A DNA stretch of 64,000 nucleotides from Holdemanella sp. MSK.7.32 (GTDB lineage Bacteria; Bacillota_I; Bacilli_A; Erysipelotrichales; Erysipelotrichaceae): assembly GCF_024460475.1 (NCBI RefSeq), contig NZ_JANFYN010000003.1, forward strand, positions 25,272 through 89,271, in the 5' to 3' direction. Each line of letters starts with the position of its first letter. Positions within the stretch are counted from its first letter, which is position 1. The notes beneath the pieces are model-generated. The model did not search any database and was not told the origin of the DNA. It saw only the letters and a list, made by a program, of their open reading frames with translations. Positions 42,877-51,740 of the stretch are shown one piece after another. The translations under genes and the position numbers were made by a program.

Positions 42877-45291
42877 TTAGTCTTCAAATGACAATGGTTT
42901 TAAATTCCAAATTTCTTTAGCGTATTCGCTAATTGTACGATCACTAGAGAAATATCCTGATTTGGCAATGTTGACTAACATTGTCTTAGCCCAGCGACTC
43001 TTGTCCATGTAACGAGCTTGTACTTTTTCTTGTGCATATACATATGCATCAAAGTCAGCTAATACGAAGAATTCATCGTTACGCATCATTAAGTCGTTGT
43101 TGATCAACTTAAATTCGTTTGGATCATTTGACCATGTACAATTTTTAAGTGAATCAATTACCATACGGATATTGTAGCTTGAATTATATAGGTTCCATGC
43201 GTTGTATGAGTTTTCATGACGAAGTTCATTGATGTCTTCTACATGTAAACCAAAGATTTCTGCATTTTCGTATCCAACACGTTCAACGATTTCAACGTTA
43301 GCTCCATCAAGTGTACCAAGAGTGATTGCACCATTCATCATGTACTTCATATTTCCTGTACCACTTGCTTCTTTACCAGCAGTAGAAATTTGTTCAGAAA
43401 CATCTGCCGCATTCAATAAGATTTCAGCAATGGATACAGAGTAGTTAGGAATGAAGACAACCTTCATGTATTTAGAAATTTCTGGGTCATTATTAACAAC
43501 ATTGGCAACCATGTTGATCAATTTAATAATCTCCTTCGCTAAATCATAACTTGCTGCTGCTTTTGCAGAATAGAAGAATGTACGAGGGTAAATTCTAAAT
43601 GAAGGATCCTGTTTCATTCTTAAGTATAAATACATAACGTGGAAGATATTTAATAATTGACGTTTGTATGCGTGAAGACGTTTAGCTTGGCAGTCAAAGA
43701 TTGAATTCACATCAATATCAATACCTAAGTTTTCTTTTACATAGGCTGCCAAAATCTTTTTACGCTCTAATTTCACATCCATGAATTTAGCTTGTAAAGC
43801 CTCATCGTCAACGTGTGCCATTAAATCTTCTAATTTTTCTGGATTTGTCTTGAACTCATCTCCAATTGTATCTTCTAACAACTGAGTCAATTGAGGGTTT
43901 GAGAACAATAGCCATCTACGGTGAGTAATACCATTTGTCTTATTATTGAATTTATCTGGATAAATTGTCACAAAATCTTTGAATACATCATTTACTAAGA
44001 TTTCAGAGTGAAGTTTCGCAACACCGTTTACACTGTGAGAACCAACAACAGCCAAGTTAGCCATGTGAACTTGTCCTTCTTTTAAGATTGAAACATTGTT
44101 GAAGATTCCACATAATCCTCTGTGATCTACGTCATATTTGAAACGACGGTTGATTTCTTCAATGATCATATATAGACGTGGCAACAATGAACGAACCATG
44201 TCTTGAGGCCATTTTTCAAGTGCTTCTGCCATAACTGTGTGGTTTGTATACGCAACAGTCTTTGTCACGATATTCCAAGCATCATCCCAGTCATAGAAGT
44301 AATCATCTAGTAATACACGCATTAATTCAGGAATAACTAATACAGGGTGTGTATCATTTAACTGAATCGCAACTTTATCACCTAAATTATCTAAGCTTGG
44401 GTATACACGTAAGTGTGAACGAATAATTTGATCAATTCCAGCACATACAAAGAAATATTCTTGTGTTAAACGCAAACGTTTTCCTTCGATTGTTGAATCA
44501 TCAGGATATACATTGGCTGTAATAGCTGTTACTTGATTCAAATATTCATTTAATCCACCTGAGTTTACAGAATCTTCATCAACTTCTGCATCCCATAAGC
44601 GAAGTGTATTTGTGGTTGTTGTATGATATCCAACGATTGGTTCATCATAAGGTACAGCACGTACGACAAATTCTGGATGATGTTGAGCATGGAATTTTCC
44701 ATATCCATCCATGTATCCATCTACGTAACCACCAAATTTAACTTTTACAGCATGTTGAGGTTTCCATACTTCCCAAACATTACCATTCTTTAACCAGCAG
44801 TCTGGCAATTCAACCTGTTGGTTGTTTTCAATTTTTTGTTTGAACAAACCGTAACGGTAACGAATACAATTACCATGTCCTGGTAAATCAAGAGATGCTA
44901 ATGAATCCATGAAACATGCGGCAAGTCTTCCTAAACCACCATTTCCTAATCCTGCATCACTTTCAATGTTTTCCATGTCATTGATGTCCATACCTAAATC
45001 TTTTAAACCATCTTTAACAACATCATAGATGTTTAGGTTCATCAGGTTACTAGTCATTAAACGACCCATCAAGAATTCCATAGAAAAATAATAAAGCTGT
45101 TTTGATTCTGTTTTCTTGATCGCATTTTTAGTTTCTCTCCAATGCTCTCCGGCAAAATCACGAATCATGTTACCTAGAACAATATATCTCTCTTCAGGAT
45201 ATGTATCTTCAAAATCACGTCCATAGGCATCAGAAACAGCTTCTTTAAAGCTTACCTTAAAACTATCTTTAGACTCAAATAGATGTGGCAT
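42877..45291 (-). CDS. glgP: Glycogen/starch phosphorylase
   Basis: 804 aa. Releases glucose 1-phosphate from alpha-1,4-glucans. N-terminal motifs SMEFLMGRLMTSNLMNL, DAGLGNGGLGRLAACFMDS and the active-site loop GLFKQKIENN are present. The PLP lysine is in EASGTGNMKYMMNGA (about residue 648). Length is normal. No other glycogen gene is near. GGAG precedes the ATG. Confidence 0.96.
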   Translation of the reverse strand: MPHLFESKDSFKVSFKEAVSDAYGRDFEDTYPEERYIVLGNMIRDFAGEHWRETKNAIKKTESKQLYYFSMEFLMGRLMTSNLMNLNIYDVVKDGLKDLGMDINDMENIESDAGLGNGGLGRLAACFMDSLASLDLPGHGNCIRYRYGLFKQKIENNQQVELPDCWLKNGNVWEVWKPQHAVKVKFGGYVDGYMDGYGKFHAQHHPEFVVRAVPYDEPIVGYHTTTTNTLRLWDAEVDEDSVNSGGLNEYLNQVTAITANVYPDDSTIEGKRLRLTQEYFFVCAGIDQIIRSHLRVYPSLDNLGDKVAIQLNDTHPVLVIPELMRVLLDDYFYDWDDAWNIVTKTVAYTNHTVMAEALEKWPQDMVRSLLPRLYMIIEEINRRFKYDVDHRGLCGIFNNVSILKEGQVHMANLAVVGSHSVNGVAKLHSEILVNDVFKDFVTIYPDKFNNKTNGITHRRWLLFSNPQLTQLLEDTIGDEFKTNPEKLEDLMAHVDDEALQAKFMDVKLERKKILAAYVKENLGIDIDVNSIFDCQAKRLHAYKRQLLNIFHVMYLYLRMKQDPSFRIYPRTFFYSAKAAASYDLAKEIIKLINMVANVVNNDPEISKYMKVVFIPNYSVSIAEILLNAADVSEQISTAGKEASGTGNMKYMMNGAITLGTLDGANVEIVERVGYENAEIFGLHVEDINELRHENSYNAWNLYNSSYNIRMVIDSLKNCTWSNDPNEFKLINNDLMMRNDEFFVLADFDAYVYAQEKVQARYMDKSRWAKTMLVNIAKSGYFSSDRTISEYAKEIWNLKPLSFED

Positions 45292-45351
45292 AATCTAAAT
45301 CTCCTTCCAACACCTTTACATTATACCTTTCTTTCAAGCCATTTTTCAACT

Positions 45352-45870
45352 TTATCCCACTTTAAAAACATCGAAATCCCAAAAATAGCCAACAGTTTTA
45401 TGGGTTTTGATGTATTCATCACCCAAAAGGCGACGAATTGAAGCGATATGAACCGTTAAAGTGTTATCCAATATTTCGTGATGATACGCCTGTTCCAAGT
45501 AAAAAACCAACGCCGATCTAGATACAGTTTTGTGAGGAACGTCCATCAGTGTTGAAATAATTGTAAAACTTGCCTTAGGAATAAAGATTTTTTCTTTACC
45601 CTTTTGGATAATGTTAGAATCCATATCAATCAATAGATTCCCCGTTCTATATAACCCCTTTTTCTTTCGAACATTTTCAATGGACATTGAAATCAAACCG
45701 TTGCTGTAATTTCTCACTTCATCATTCACTTTTAAATTTTGGCATAACATAGCTGGTGTTTTGTAGTAAACCTGCCCGTTCTCTTCAATACGATCCACAG
45801 GATATCCATTATCGACTAACTCTTCGAGCAGTTCTAAATCGACCTCTGTAATCAACTTACAAAACTTCAT
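45352..45870 (-). CDS. Winged-helix (OmpR/PhoB-type) regulator without a receiver
   Basis: 172 aa. The C-terminal half is a Trans_reg_C winged helix: KEKIFIPKASFTIISTLMD, ILDNTLTVHIASIRRLLGDEYIKTHKTVGYFW. The N-terminal half (residues 1-90) has no aspartate-phosphorylation site; it begins MKFCKLITEVDLELLEELVDNGYPVDRIEENGQVYY and its fold is unknown to me. So it is an orphan regulator that may sense something other than phosphorylation (inference). AAAGGAG precedes the ATG. A 14-base direct repeat lies upstream. Confidence 0.8.
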   Translation of the reverse strand: MKFCKLITEVDLELLEELVDNGYPVDRIEENGQVYYKTPAMLCQNLKVNDEVRNYSNGLISMSIENVRKKKGLYRTGNLLIDMDSNIIQKGKEKIFIPKASFTIISTLMDVPHKTVSRSALVFYLEQAYHHEILDNTLTVHIASIRRLLGDEYIKTHKTVGYFWDFDVFKVG

Positions 45871-45967
45871 ATGTATACTTATCTCCTTTAGCTAACCATT
45901 TCACATTTGGCTCATATCAATAGTATCCCATATCTATGTGAATTTAACATTAAAAACTAACTTTTTG

Positions 45968-46002
45968 TTAATTTGTGCAAATTTTCAATTAATTTGTGCA
46001 AA
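45968..46002. repeat. 14-bp direct repeat, 21-bp spacing
   Basis: TTAATTTGTGCAAA occurs at 45968-45981 and 45989-46002, start-to-start 21 bases (two helical turns). It is 98-132 bases upstream of the winged-helix gene, a place for an activator to bind. Confidence 0.55.
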
Positions 46003-46026
46003 CGCATGGTACCTTTTAATGATTTT

Positions 46027-46821
46027 TTACTCAAATTTCTCTATTTTACCGAAACATTTAATGCTTGAATCAATAATCATTCCGCCCTCTTCATAGATGC
46101 CATACACAGGAATTTGTTTCTCTGATTTTACCTTTTCAATACTTTGCAGCTGCACTTTACTCCTTCTAAAATGAGGTTCAATCGCAAAGCCAGATAAACA
46201 ACCTAAACCTGTCTGATACAAAAATTCTGGATAATCCTCATCCGGACTTATGTGATAAGAGTCAAGCTGAATCATGGCTCCTGCACTATATCCAATCATA
46301 ATTCCTTTATAATTTTTAATTAACTTCTTTAATTTCTTTTCTTTAATTCGCTTCATCATTAAATCAGGAGCTCCACCTGTCAACATCAAAATGGAACTAT
46401 TTAAAATCTTTTCCTTCATTTCATCCATTGAATCTTTAAAGTAATTGACCCATACTATTTGTTCCTTACCGATTCCATACTTGTAGAATACATCTTGATT
46501 AGAGCGATACCATATTCCTTGTCCAGGCGCATACTGTTTATTCCAATCAGACTCATTTTTAGTATCATTAAAAAAGCTAAATGGAAGGATACAAACACGG
46601 TCATTTTTAGATATATATGATTTTAGATTCATATAAATCCACTTTTCATCGATCATACTCGTATTCAATAAGACATGAATAGGATGAATACAATTTTCAA
46701 GTTCTTTTACTCCATCAAAAGAATAGGGTTTCCTATTTTCAAACTCTTCAAAACACTTCATATCACTCGTTGCCTCATGCATAGTGACTACTTTATTATT
46801 CTCATTAATATATAATTTCAT
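46027..46821 (-). CDS. Peptidase E-like (S51) protein
   Basis: 264 aa. Motifs of the S51 class-I glutamine amidotransferase-like family: ILMLTGGAPDLMM, the nucleophile elbow GIMIGYSAGAMIQ (Ser), and GFAIEPHFRRSK with its His. Members cleave Asp-X dipeptides (PepE) or act on cyanophycin. The N-terminal 100 residues are long and atypical (LNTSMIDEKWIYMNLKSYI), so the substrate is not clear. GAAAGGAGCC precedes the ATG. Terminator of the upstream gene lies before it. Confidence 0.8.
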   Translation of the reverse strand: MKLYINENNKVVTMHEATSDMKCFEEFENRKPYSFDGVKELENCIHPIHVLLNTSMIDEKWIYMNLKSYISKNDRVCILPFSFFNDTKNESDWNKQYAPGQGIWYRSNQDVFYKYGIGKEQIVWVNYFKDSMDEMKEKILNSSILMLTGGAPDLMMKRIKEKKLKKLIKNYKGIMIGYSAGAMIQLDSYHISPDEDYPEFLYQTGLGCLSGFAIEPHFRRSKVQLQSIEKVKSEKQIPVYGIYEEGGMIIDSSIKCFGKIEKFE

Positions 46822-46839
46822 TTTTTGGCTCCTTTCATG

Positions 46840-46867
46840 AAAAAAGATGGACTCTTATTGTCCATCA
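46840..46867 (-). terminator. Terminator of the membrane-anchored unknown gene
   Basis: GATGGAC/GTCCATC stem (46846-46852 and 46860-46866) followed on the minus strand by TTTTTT. Confidence 0.7.
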
Positions 46868-47493
46868 TCTTCGTTTTGCGCATTTGCGATATTTTGTTGA
46901 ATCTGTTCACTTGCTGCTTTTAATTGATTTGAAAGCTCAGGATCTTTTGCGGTTGTCATATTATCTGTAACAGGACCATCACTAGCTCCAGTCTTCGTCA
47001 ATTTTAAATATGTCCAGCCATCTGCCGTATGTGTATCATCAATCAAATAATTATAAGAATCAATTTCTAGATCATACATCTTTGAACTATCTTTATTTGT
47101 AAAATATGTATCAATTGGCAATTGTTCATTCACAATATTATATGCACTATCAAGTGCCGCACTCGCCACATCATCCGTTGCACTATCTACTAAATCAATA
47201 TGTACACGTAATGTTGCACTTAATAAATTCACACTTACCTTTTCTACATTATCAATGTTTCCTAAAGCACTCTCAAGAGATGAGATATTGTCTTTTGTGA
47301 TAGCAGGATCTAAATCCGCTTTCGAAAAACGACTACCTTCCACAGGTCGATTTTGTCCACCTAAACTTGTCAACAAAACATATCCTACAATCACAACAGG
47401 AATCATAATTATAATAACAGTAAACCATACAAGCTTGTGTCCTTGACCTGTAGGTTTATTGGACGTATGTCTTCTACGCTTCATCTTGGCCAT
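46855..47493 (-). CDS. Membrane-anchored protein, function unknown
   Basis: 212 aa. Basic N-terminus (MAKMKRRRHTSNKPTGQGHK), one membrane helix (about 20-43), and an extracytoplasmic part with alternating alpha/beta character (DNVEKVSVNLLSATLRVHIDLV) and an acidic C-terminus (NEDDGQ). I do not recognise the family. It lies between the S51 peptidase gene and gatB, with its own terminator; it is not part of gatCAB. Confidence 0.6.
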   Translation of the reverse strand: MAKMKRRRHTSNKPTGQGHKLVWFTVIIIMIPVVIVGYVLLTSLGGQNRPVEGSRFSKADLDPAITKDNISSLESALGNIDNVEKVSVNLLSATLRVHIDLVDSATDDVASAALDSAYNIVNEQLPIDTYFTNKDSSKMYDLEIDSYNYLIDDTHTADGWTYLKLTKTGASDGPVTDNMTTAKDPELSNQLKAASEQIQQNIANAQNEDDGQ

Positions 47494-47546
47494 TAAAAAA
47501 CCTCCTAATAACGTATTTATTATAACACAGTACCTAAAAACATTAA

Positions 47547-47578
47547 AAGTCTGAATGAATCAGACTTTTATCTTTTCT
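47547..47578 (-). terminator. Terminator of gatCAB
   Basis: AAAAGTCTGA/TCAGACTTTT stem (about 47547-47571) followed on the minus strand by AATGTTTTT; it overlaps the gatB stop region. Confidence 0.6.
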
Positions 47579-48989
47579 TTAATTCTTCTTGAATCAACTC
47601 ATTTGTACGCTTAGGATTTGCCTGACCACGACTCGCCTTCATGACCTGACCTACTAAGAATCCAACGGCACGATCTTTACCATTTTTGAAGTCTTCAATC
47701 GATTGAGGGTTGGCATCTAAAACACTGTTAACGATAGCTAAAATAGCACCATCATCACTTACTTGTTTCATACCCTTTTCTTCGATAACCTTCTTAGGAT
47801 CTTTTCCTTGCATAACCTCTTCAAATACAACTTTACCTTGTTTTCCACTGATTTCTCCAGCCTCGATCACATTGATCAAGCTAGCCAAGTTTTCACTTGA
47901 ACAAGGTACTTTCGCAAAGCTTAAGTTGTTTTTGTTTAAGTAAGCTGAAACATCTCCAATGATCCAGTTACATGCTTTTTTCGCAAATTTTGTTGATTTT
48001 AATACTTCTTCAAAGAAATCAGCCATTTCACGATCAGAAACCAATACACCTGCATCATATTCACTCAATTCATAATCCTTCATGAAACGAGCTAAACGAG
48101 CATCAGGAAGCTCTTCTAGATTATCCTGAATCGATTTAACCCAGTTAAGATCTAATTGAATCGGGAAAATATTTGGCTCTGGGAAATATTTATAGTCAAC
48201 ATTCCCTTCTTTTTTACGCATTAGAATTGTCGTCTTTTGTGCTTCATCATAACGACGAGTCGCCTGTTCTACTTTTTCGCCAGCATCTAATAAAGCAGAT
48301 TGACGTTCAATTTCTGCTTGAACCGCTTTTTGAACATTCGCAATGGAGTTCAAGTTTTTGATTTCTGTCTTTGTTCCCAAAGTATCTTTATCTTTACTCA
48401 AAGAAATATTGACATCACAACGCATACTTCCTTCTTCCATCTTAACATCACTGACATTTAGATATAAAAGATTTTTACGAAGTGTTTCCACATAAGCTGC
48501 TGCTTCTTTAGCACTATGCATATCTGGTTTTGATACGATTTCAATCAATGGTGTTCCGGCACGATTAAAGTCAATATATGTACCTGTATCTTTATGGAAC
48601 TGTTTTGCGGTATCCTCTTCCATATGAATACGTTCGATGCGAATTTGTTTCTTTTCTCCATCTACATCAATTTCGACATATCCATTTGTTCCAATAGGAT
48701 GGAACTGTTGCGTAATCTGGAATCCTTTTGGTAAATCTGAATAGTAATAATTTTTACGATCAAAACGAACCAATGTTTCAAGATCACAATGCATAGCTGT
48801 ACATGCCTTGATAGCTAAGGCTACAGCCTCTTTATTTACACATGGTAAGCATCCAGGATGTCCTAAATCCACAACACTTGTACATGTATTTGCGATTTCT
48901 CCAAAGCGCACAGGAGCACCAGAGAACATTTTTGTATTTGTCTTTAATTCACAGTGAATTTCAATACCAATCGTCACAAAATAATTCAT
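47568..48989 (-). CDS. gatB: Asp-tRNA(Asn)/Glu-tRNA(Gln) amidotransferase subunit B
   Basis: 473 aa. The kinase-like subunit of GatCAB; it binds mischarged tRNA and phosphorylates it. VTIGIEIHCELKTNTKMFSG, GHPGCLPCVNKEAV, the Cys/Asn-rich catalytic cradle (YYYSDLPKGFQITQ, GTPLIEIVSKPD, MEEGSMRCDVN) and a C-terminal YqeY-like domain (KVIEEKGMKQVSDDGAI, PKRTNELI) are all seen. The ATG at 48987-48989 has GGAGGGATAGT upstream. Two bases after gatA. Confidence 0.96.
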   Translation of the reverse strand: MNYFVTIGIEIHCELKTNTKMFSGAPVRFGEIANTCTSVVDLGHPGCLPCVNKEAVALAIKACTAMHCDLETLVRFDRKNYYYSDLPKGFQITQQFHPIGTNGYVEIDVDGEKKQIRIERIHMEEDTAKQFHKDTGTYIDFNRAGTPLIEIVSKPDMHSAKEAAAYVETLRKNLLYLNVSDVKMEEGSMRCDVNISLSKDKDTLGTKTEIKNLNSIANVQKAVQAEIERQSALLDAGEKVEQATRRYDEAQKTTILMRKKEGNVDYKYFPEPNIFPIQLDLNWVKSIQDNLEELPDARLARFMKDYELSEYDAGVLVSDREMADFFEEVLKSTKFAKKACNWIIGDVSAYLNKNNLSFAKVPCSSENLASLINVIEAGEISGKQGKVVFEEVMQGKDPKKVIEEKGMKQVSDDGAILAIVNSVLDANPQSIEDFKNGKDRAVGFLVGQVMKASRGQANPKRTNELIQEELKKR

Positions 48990-48991
48990 TA

Positions 48992-50365
48992 CTATCCCTC
49001 CAAACATTGTCCTTTTAAACCTGTGCATTCTTCAATCGCACTAGATACATCAAACATTTTTTGTTCTTCAAAAGGTTTGCAAGTTAAATTCACAGCCACA
49101 GGCATAGAATCTACTTTTCCTAGTGGAAGTGTAATACTTGGATAACCAGAGAAATTTTGTAACTGCATGTGTTCTTCGGCAAAACTAGATACGCCAAAAC
49201 GAACATTTGTACTTTCATTGATCAATGGTGCAATCGTTGGTGCTGCAACACTTAATACAGCATCACATTCTTCAAACATCTTCGCGTAAGCTTGAACGAT
49301 CAAGCGACGAATCTTTTGGGCTTTTCTAAATAAACGATCTTGATTTTCTTCAAACAAAGAATATGAACCAATCACGAAACGAGCACGAACATAGCTTGAG
49401 AAACCTTTTGTACGAGTATTTGTCATGACTTCTTCTAAATCTTGACCTTCTTCACGCATTCCAAAACGAATACCATCCAGATTTGAATGGTTAGCTGTTG
49501 CTTCTGCATTCGCAATTGTCTTATAGACAGGTGCAATCAATTCCATATATTCTTTTGGCATTTCCACTTCAACAATCTTAGCTCCTTTTTCCTCTAATTT
49601 AGAAACTAAAGTGTTAAATTGAGCTTTTAATTCTTCGTTTTTCACTTCATCCATTACGGTTTTAAATACACCAATTGTTTTGTTTGTTAGATCCCCATTC
49701 AATAATTTTGAATATTCTTTAACCTCTTCATAACTTGAAGTCATATCATGATCATCACGACCGGCAAGTACTTCTAGAGCTAATGCAGCATCTTTTACAT
49801 TTGTTGTAAAATATCCAACATGATCTAATGAACTCGCATAAGGAATGATGCCATAACGTGAAATACGTCCATATGTTGGTTTAACCCCAACAACACCACA
49901 ATATGCAGCAGGTTTTCGAACGCTATCCCCTGTATCTGTACCAATAGCCAAAGGTACACATCCTGCGGCAACTAAAGCAGCACATCCACCGCTTGACCCA
50001 CCTGGAATGCGGTCTAGATCATAAGGATTGTGTACAGCACCTGTGTAGGCATTCTTGTTGGTTCCACCCATACCAAGTTCATCCATACTTGCCTTGCATA
50101 CAAAGTCAGCTCCTGCCTCTCTTAATTTCTTTACGATTGTCGCATCATAAACAGGAACATAGTTATCTAAAATACGGCTACTTGCAGTTGTACGAATACC
50201 ACAAGTAGAAATGTTATCTTTCAATGCGACTGGAACACCTGAAAGTTTTCCTTCCTTTGTGTTATCAGCTTCATCCACCATAGTTACTACGGCATTTAAT
50301 TTTGGTTGAACCGCATTAATTTTTTCAATAGCCACATTTTTATTTACACAATTTGAAATTTCCAT
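48992..50365 (-). CDS. gatA: Asp-tRNA(Asn)/Glu-tRNA(Gln) amidotransferase subunit A
   Basis: 457 aa, slightly short at the N-terminus. The glutaminase that supplies ammonia. The Lys of ALKDNIS and the cis-Ser region PGGSSGGCAA are present. The nucleophile Ser is in GTDTGDSVRKPA: the usual TGGS has an Asp where the second Gly is expected, next to the nucleophile and the oxyanion hole. This is unusual and may change activity, but the rest of the protein is intact and the operon is complete. Confidence 0.93.
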   Translation of the reverse strand: MEISNCVNKNVAIEKINAVQPKLNAVVTMVDEADNTKEGKLSGVPVALKDNISTCGIRTTASSRILDNYVPVYDATIVKKLREAGADFVCKASMDELGMGGTNKNAYTGAVHNPYDLDRIPGGSSGGCAALVAAGCVPLAIGTDTGDSVRKPAAYCGVVGVKPTYGRISRYGIIPYASSLDHVGYFTTNVKDAALALEVLAGRDDHDMTSSYEEVKEYSKLLNGDLTNKTIGVFKTVMDEVKNEELKAQFNTLVSKLEEKGAKIVEVEMPKEYMELIAPVYKTIANAEATANHSNLDGIRFGMREEGQDLEEVMTNTRTKGFSSYVRARFVIGSYSLFEENQDRLFRKAQKIRRLIVQAYAKMFEECDAVLSVAAPTIAPLINESTNVRFGVSSFAEEHMQLQNFSGYPSITLPLGKVDSMPVAVNLTCKPFEEQKMFDVSSAIEECTGLKGQCLEG

Positions 50366-50366
50366 C

Positions 50367-50660
50367 TTACTTCACCACCTTTGGAACGTGAACATGTCCC
50401 ATACGCGCATCTTTTACATTCTTCAACGCATCTTCTTGCGTTAATACATCACTTACAACGTCTTCTCTTAAGAATGTTGTAGGTGCTTCAAAAGGATAGA
50501 CCATAGGTTCTACGCCTTCTGTGTCCACTTTTTCAAAAAGGGATACTTGTTCTTCGACGGCAACGAAATCTTTTTTCAATTCTTCGATTTCTTCATCACT
50601 CAAATCAAACTTCAAATCGTTTGCCAATTTGTGAAAATATTCTGTACTGAACTTTTCCAT
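50367..50660 (-). CDS. gatC: Asp-tRNA(Asn)/Glu-tRNA(Gln) amidotransferase subunit C
   Basis: 97 aa. A small stabilising subunit. Features: FHKLANDLKFDLSDEEIEEL at the start and VEPMVYPFEAPTTFLREDVVSD, where the PM...LREDV pattern is GatC-typical. One base separates it from gatA. GGAGG precedes the ATG. Confidence 0.9.
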   Translation of the reverse strand: MEKFSTEYFHKLANDLKFDLSDEEIEELKKDFVAVEEQVSLFEKVDTEGVEPMVYPFEAPTTFLREDVVSDVLTQEDALKNVKDARMGHVHVPKVVK

Positions 50661-50669
50661 ATTCTCCTC

Positions 50670-51740
50670 CTATATCTTACTGATCACATTACATTCACTT
50701 GATCCAGATGCTCTCTCTATCAATGCATACACTGTATCATCATTTAGAACGGTAATCAAATAGTCACATTTTTTTGAACTAAATGTATCCATCTGATCTT
50801 TTACATCCTCAATCACGGCCAAGATTTCTCCGGCTGTCTTTCCGTGTGCTGTAATTGTCAAATTTAACTTTTTTAATTTTTTAGATTCAAATTTAGCCTC
50901 ACCCGTAATATACGTGTTATCTGGAAGAACTCTTGAAATCTCTTCTTTGAAAGACGCAAACTCCGTTGCAGCTGATGAATCCAAATCTGTAAAGCGTGAA
51001 CTTGGAACCAATGTCCATTCTTGACTTAAAGAAGTAAAACTTCCTTGTCCACCCTTATAATATCCTTCATAGATATAGCCACCTTTACCGGTTGTATTTG
51101 AATCATCCAAGCGATAAGCTGCTATAAAGATTGGAATATTCTTATTGATTTCATTAAAACGCTCATGCATATAGGAAGCTAATTTAGAAAAAGTAACCTC
51201 CAAATAATTTTGCATCTTTTCATCTGTAATTTCTACACTCGAACCATCGGATGCATTTAATTCTCCATTTACGACAAGACCTAATGAAATTCCTTTTAGA
51301 TTATCGTTTGCGTACCAATCTAATTCATACAAGTCCACTAAAATTGTCGCATTTGTCACAATCCCATTTCCCGTATCAAATTCTTCATCGGCACTTGGAT
51401 TTAAACCATTTGGATTTCCATCACGAACCGTTCCTAATAATCCTCTTGAACCGTCTGTCGCATCCAATTCATCATAATCTAAGAATTGATGTGTCTTATA
51501 CCCCACCGTAGTTGGTGAAAAATACTTTTTCGATAGATCCATCAATCCACTTTCCATTTCTACACGCAAATCTGTATCTTGGATCAAACCTACATGTTTG
51601 CTTCTTGTATCACTGGATTCATAGGGTAAAATAGCTTGATACGAATCTTCATCCAATGCGTTTGCCTGATTTTTATTTCCGGTAGAACAAGCGCATAAAC
51701 ATAAAGCGAGTAAACCCAATACTAATTTATTCTTTCGCAT
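50670..51740 (-). CDS. camS: CamS-family lipoprotein
   Basis: 356 aa. An N-terminal lipoprotein signal MRKNKLVLGLLALCLCAC with Cys18 as the modified residue. The body resembles the CamS/YerH family, whose signal peptides in Enterococcus/Staphylococcus carry pheromone-like heptapeptides. It sits between ligA and gatCAB as in other Firmicutes (pcrA-ligA-camS-gatCAB). Function of the lipoprotein is not established; a pheromone role here is speculation. Confidence 0.85.
   Translation of the reverse strand: MRKNKLVLGLLALCLCACSTGNKNQANALDEDSYQAILPYESSDTRSKHVGLIQDTDLRVEMESGLMDLSKKYFSPTTVGYKTHQFLDYDELDATDGSRGLLGTVRDGNPNGLNPSADEEFDTGNGIVTNATILVDLYELDWYANDNLKGISLGLVVNGELNASDGSSVEITDEKMQNYLEVTFSKLASYMHERFNEINKNIPIFIAAYRLDDSNTTGKGGYIYEGYYKGGQGSFTSLSQEWTLVPSSRFTDLDSSAATEFASFKEEISRVLPDNTYITGEAKFESKKLKKLNLTITAHGKTAGEILAVIEDVKDQMDTFSSKKCDYLITVLNDDTVYALIERASGSSECNVISKI

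Noticed and set aside
50670..51740. Calling a specific pheromone in the CamS signal peptide
   Set aside because: The hydrophobic segment is present, but no heptapeptide can be chosen from sequence alone.
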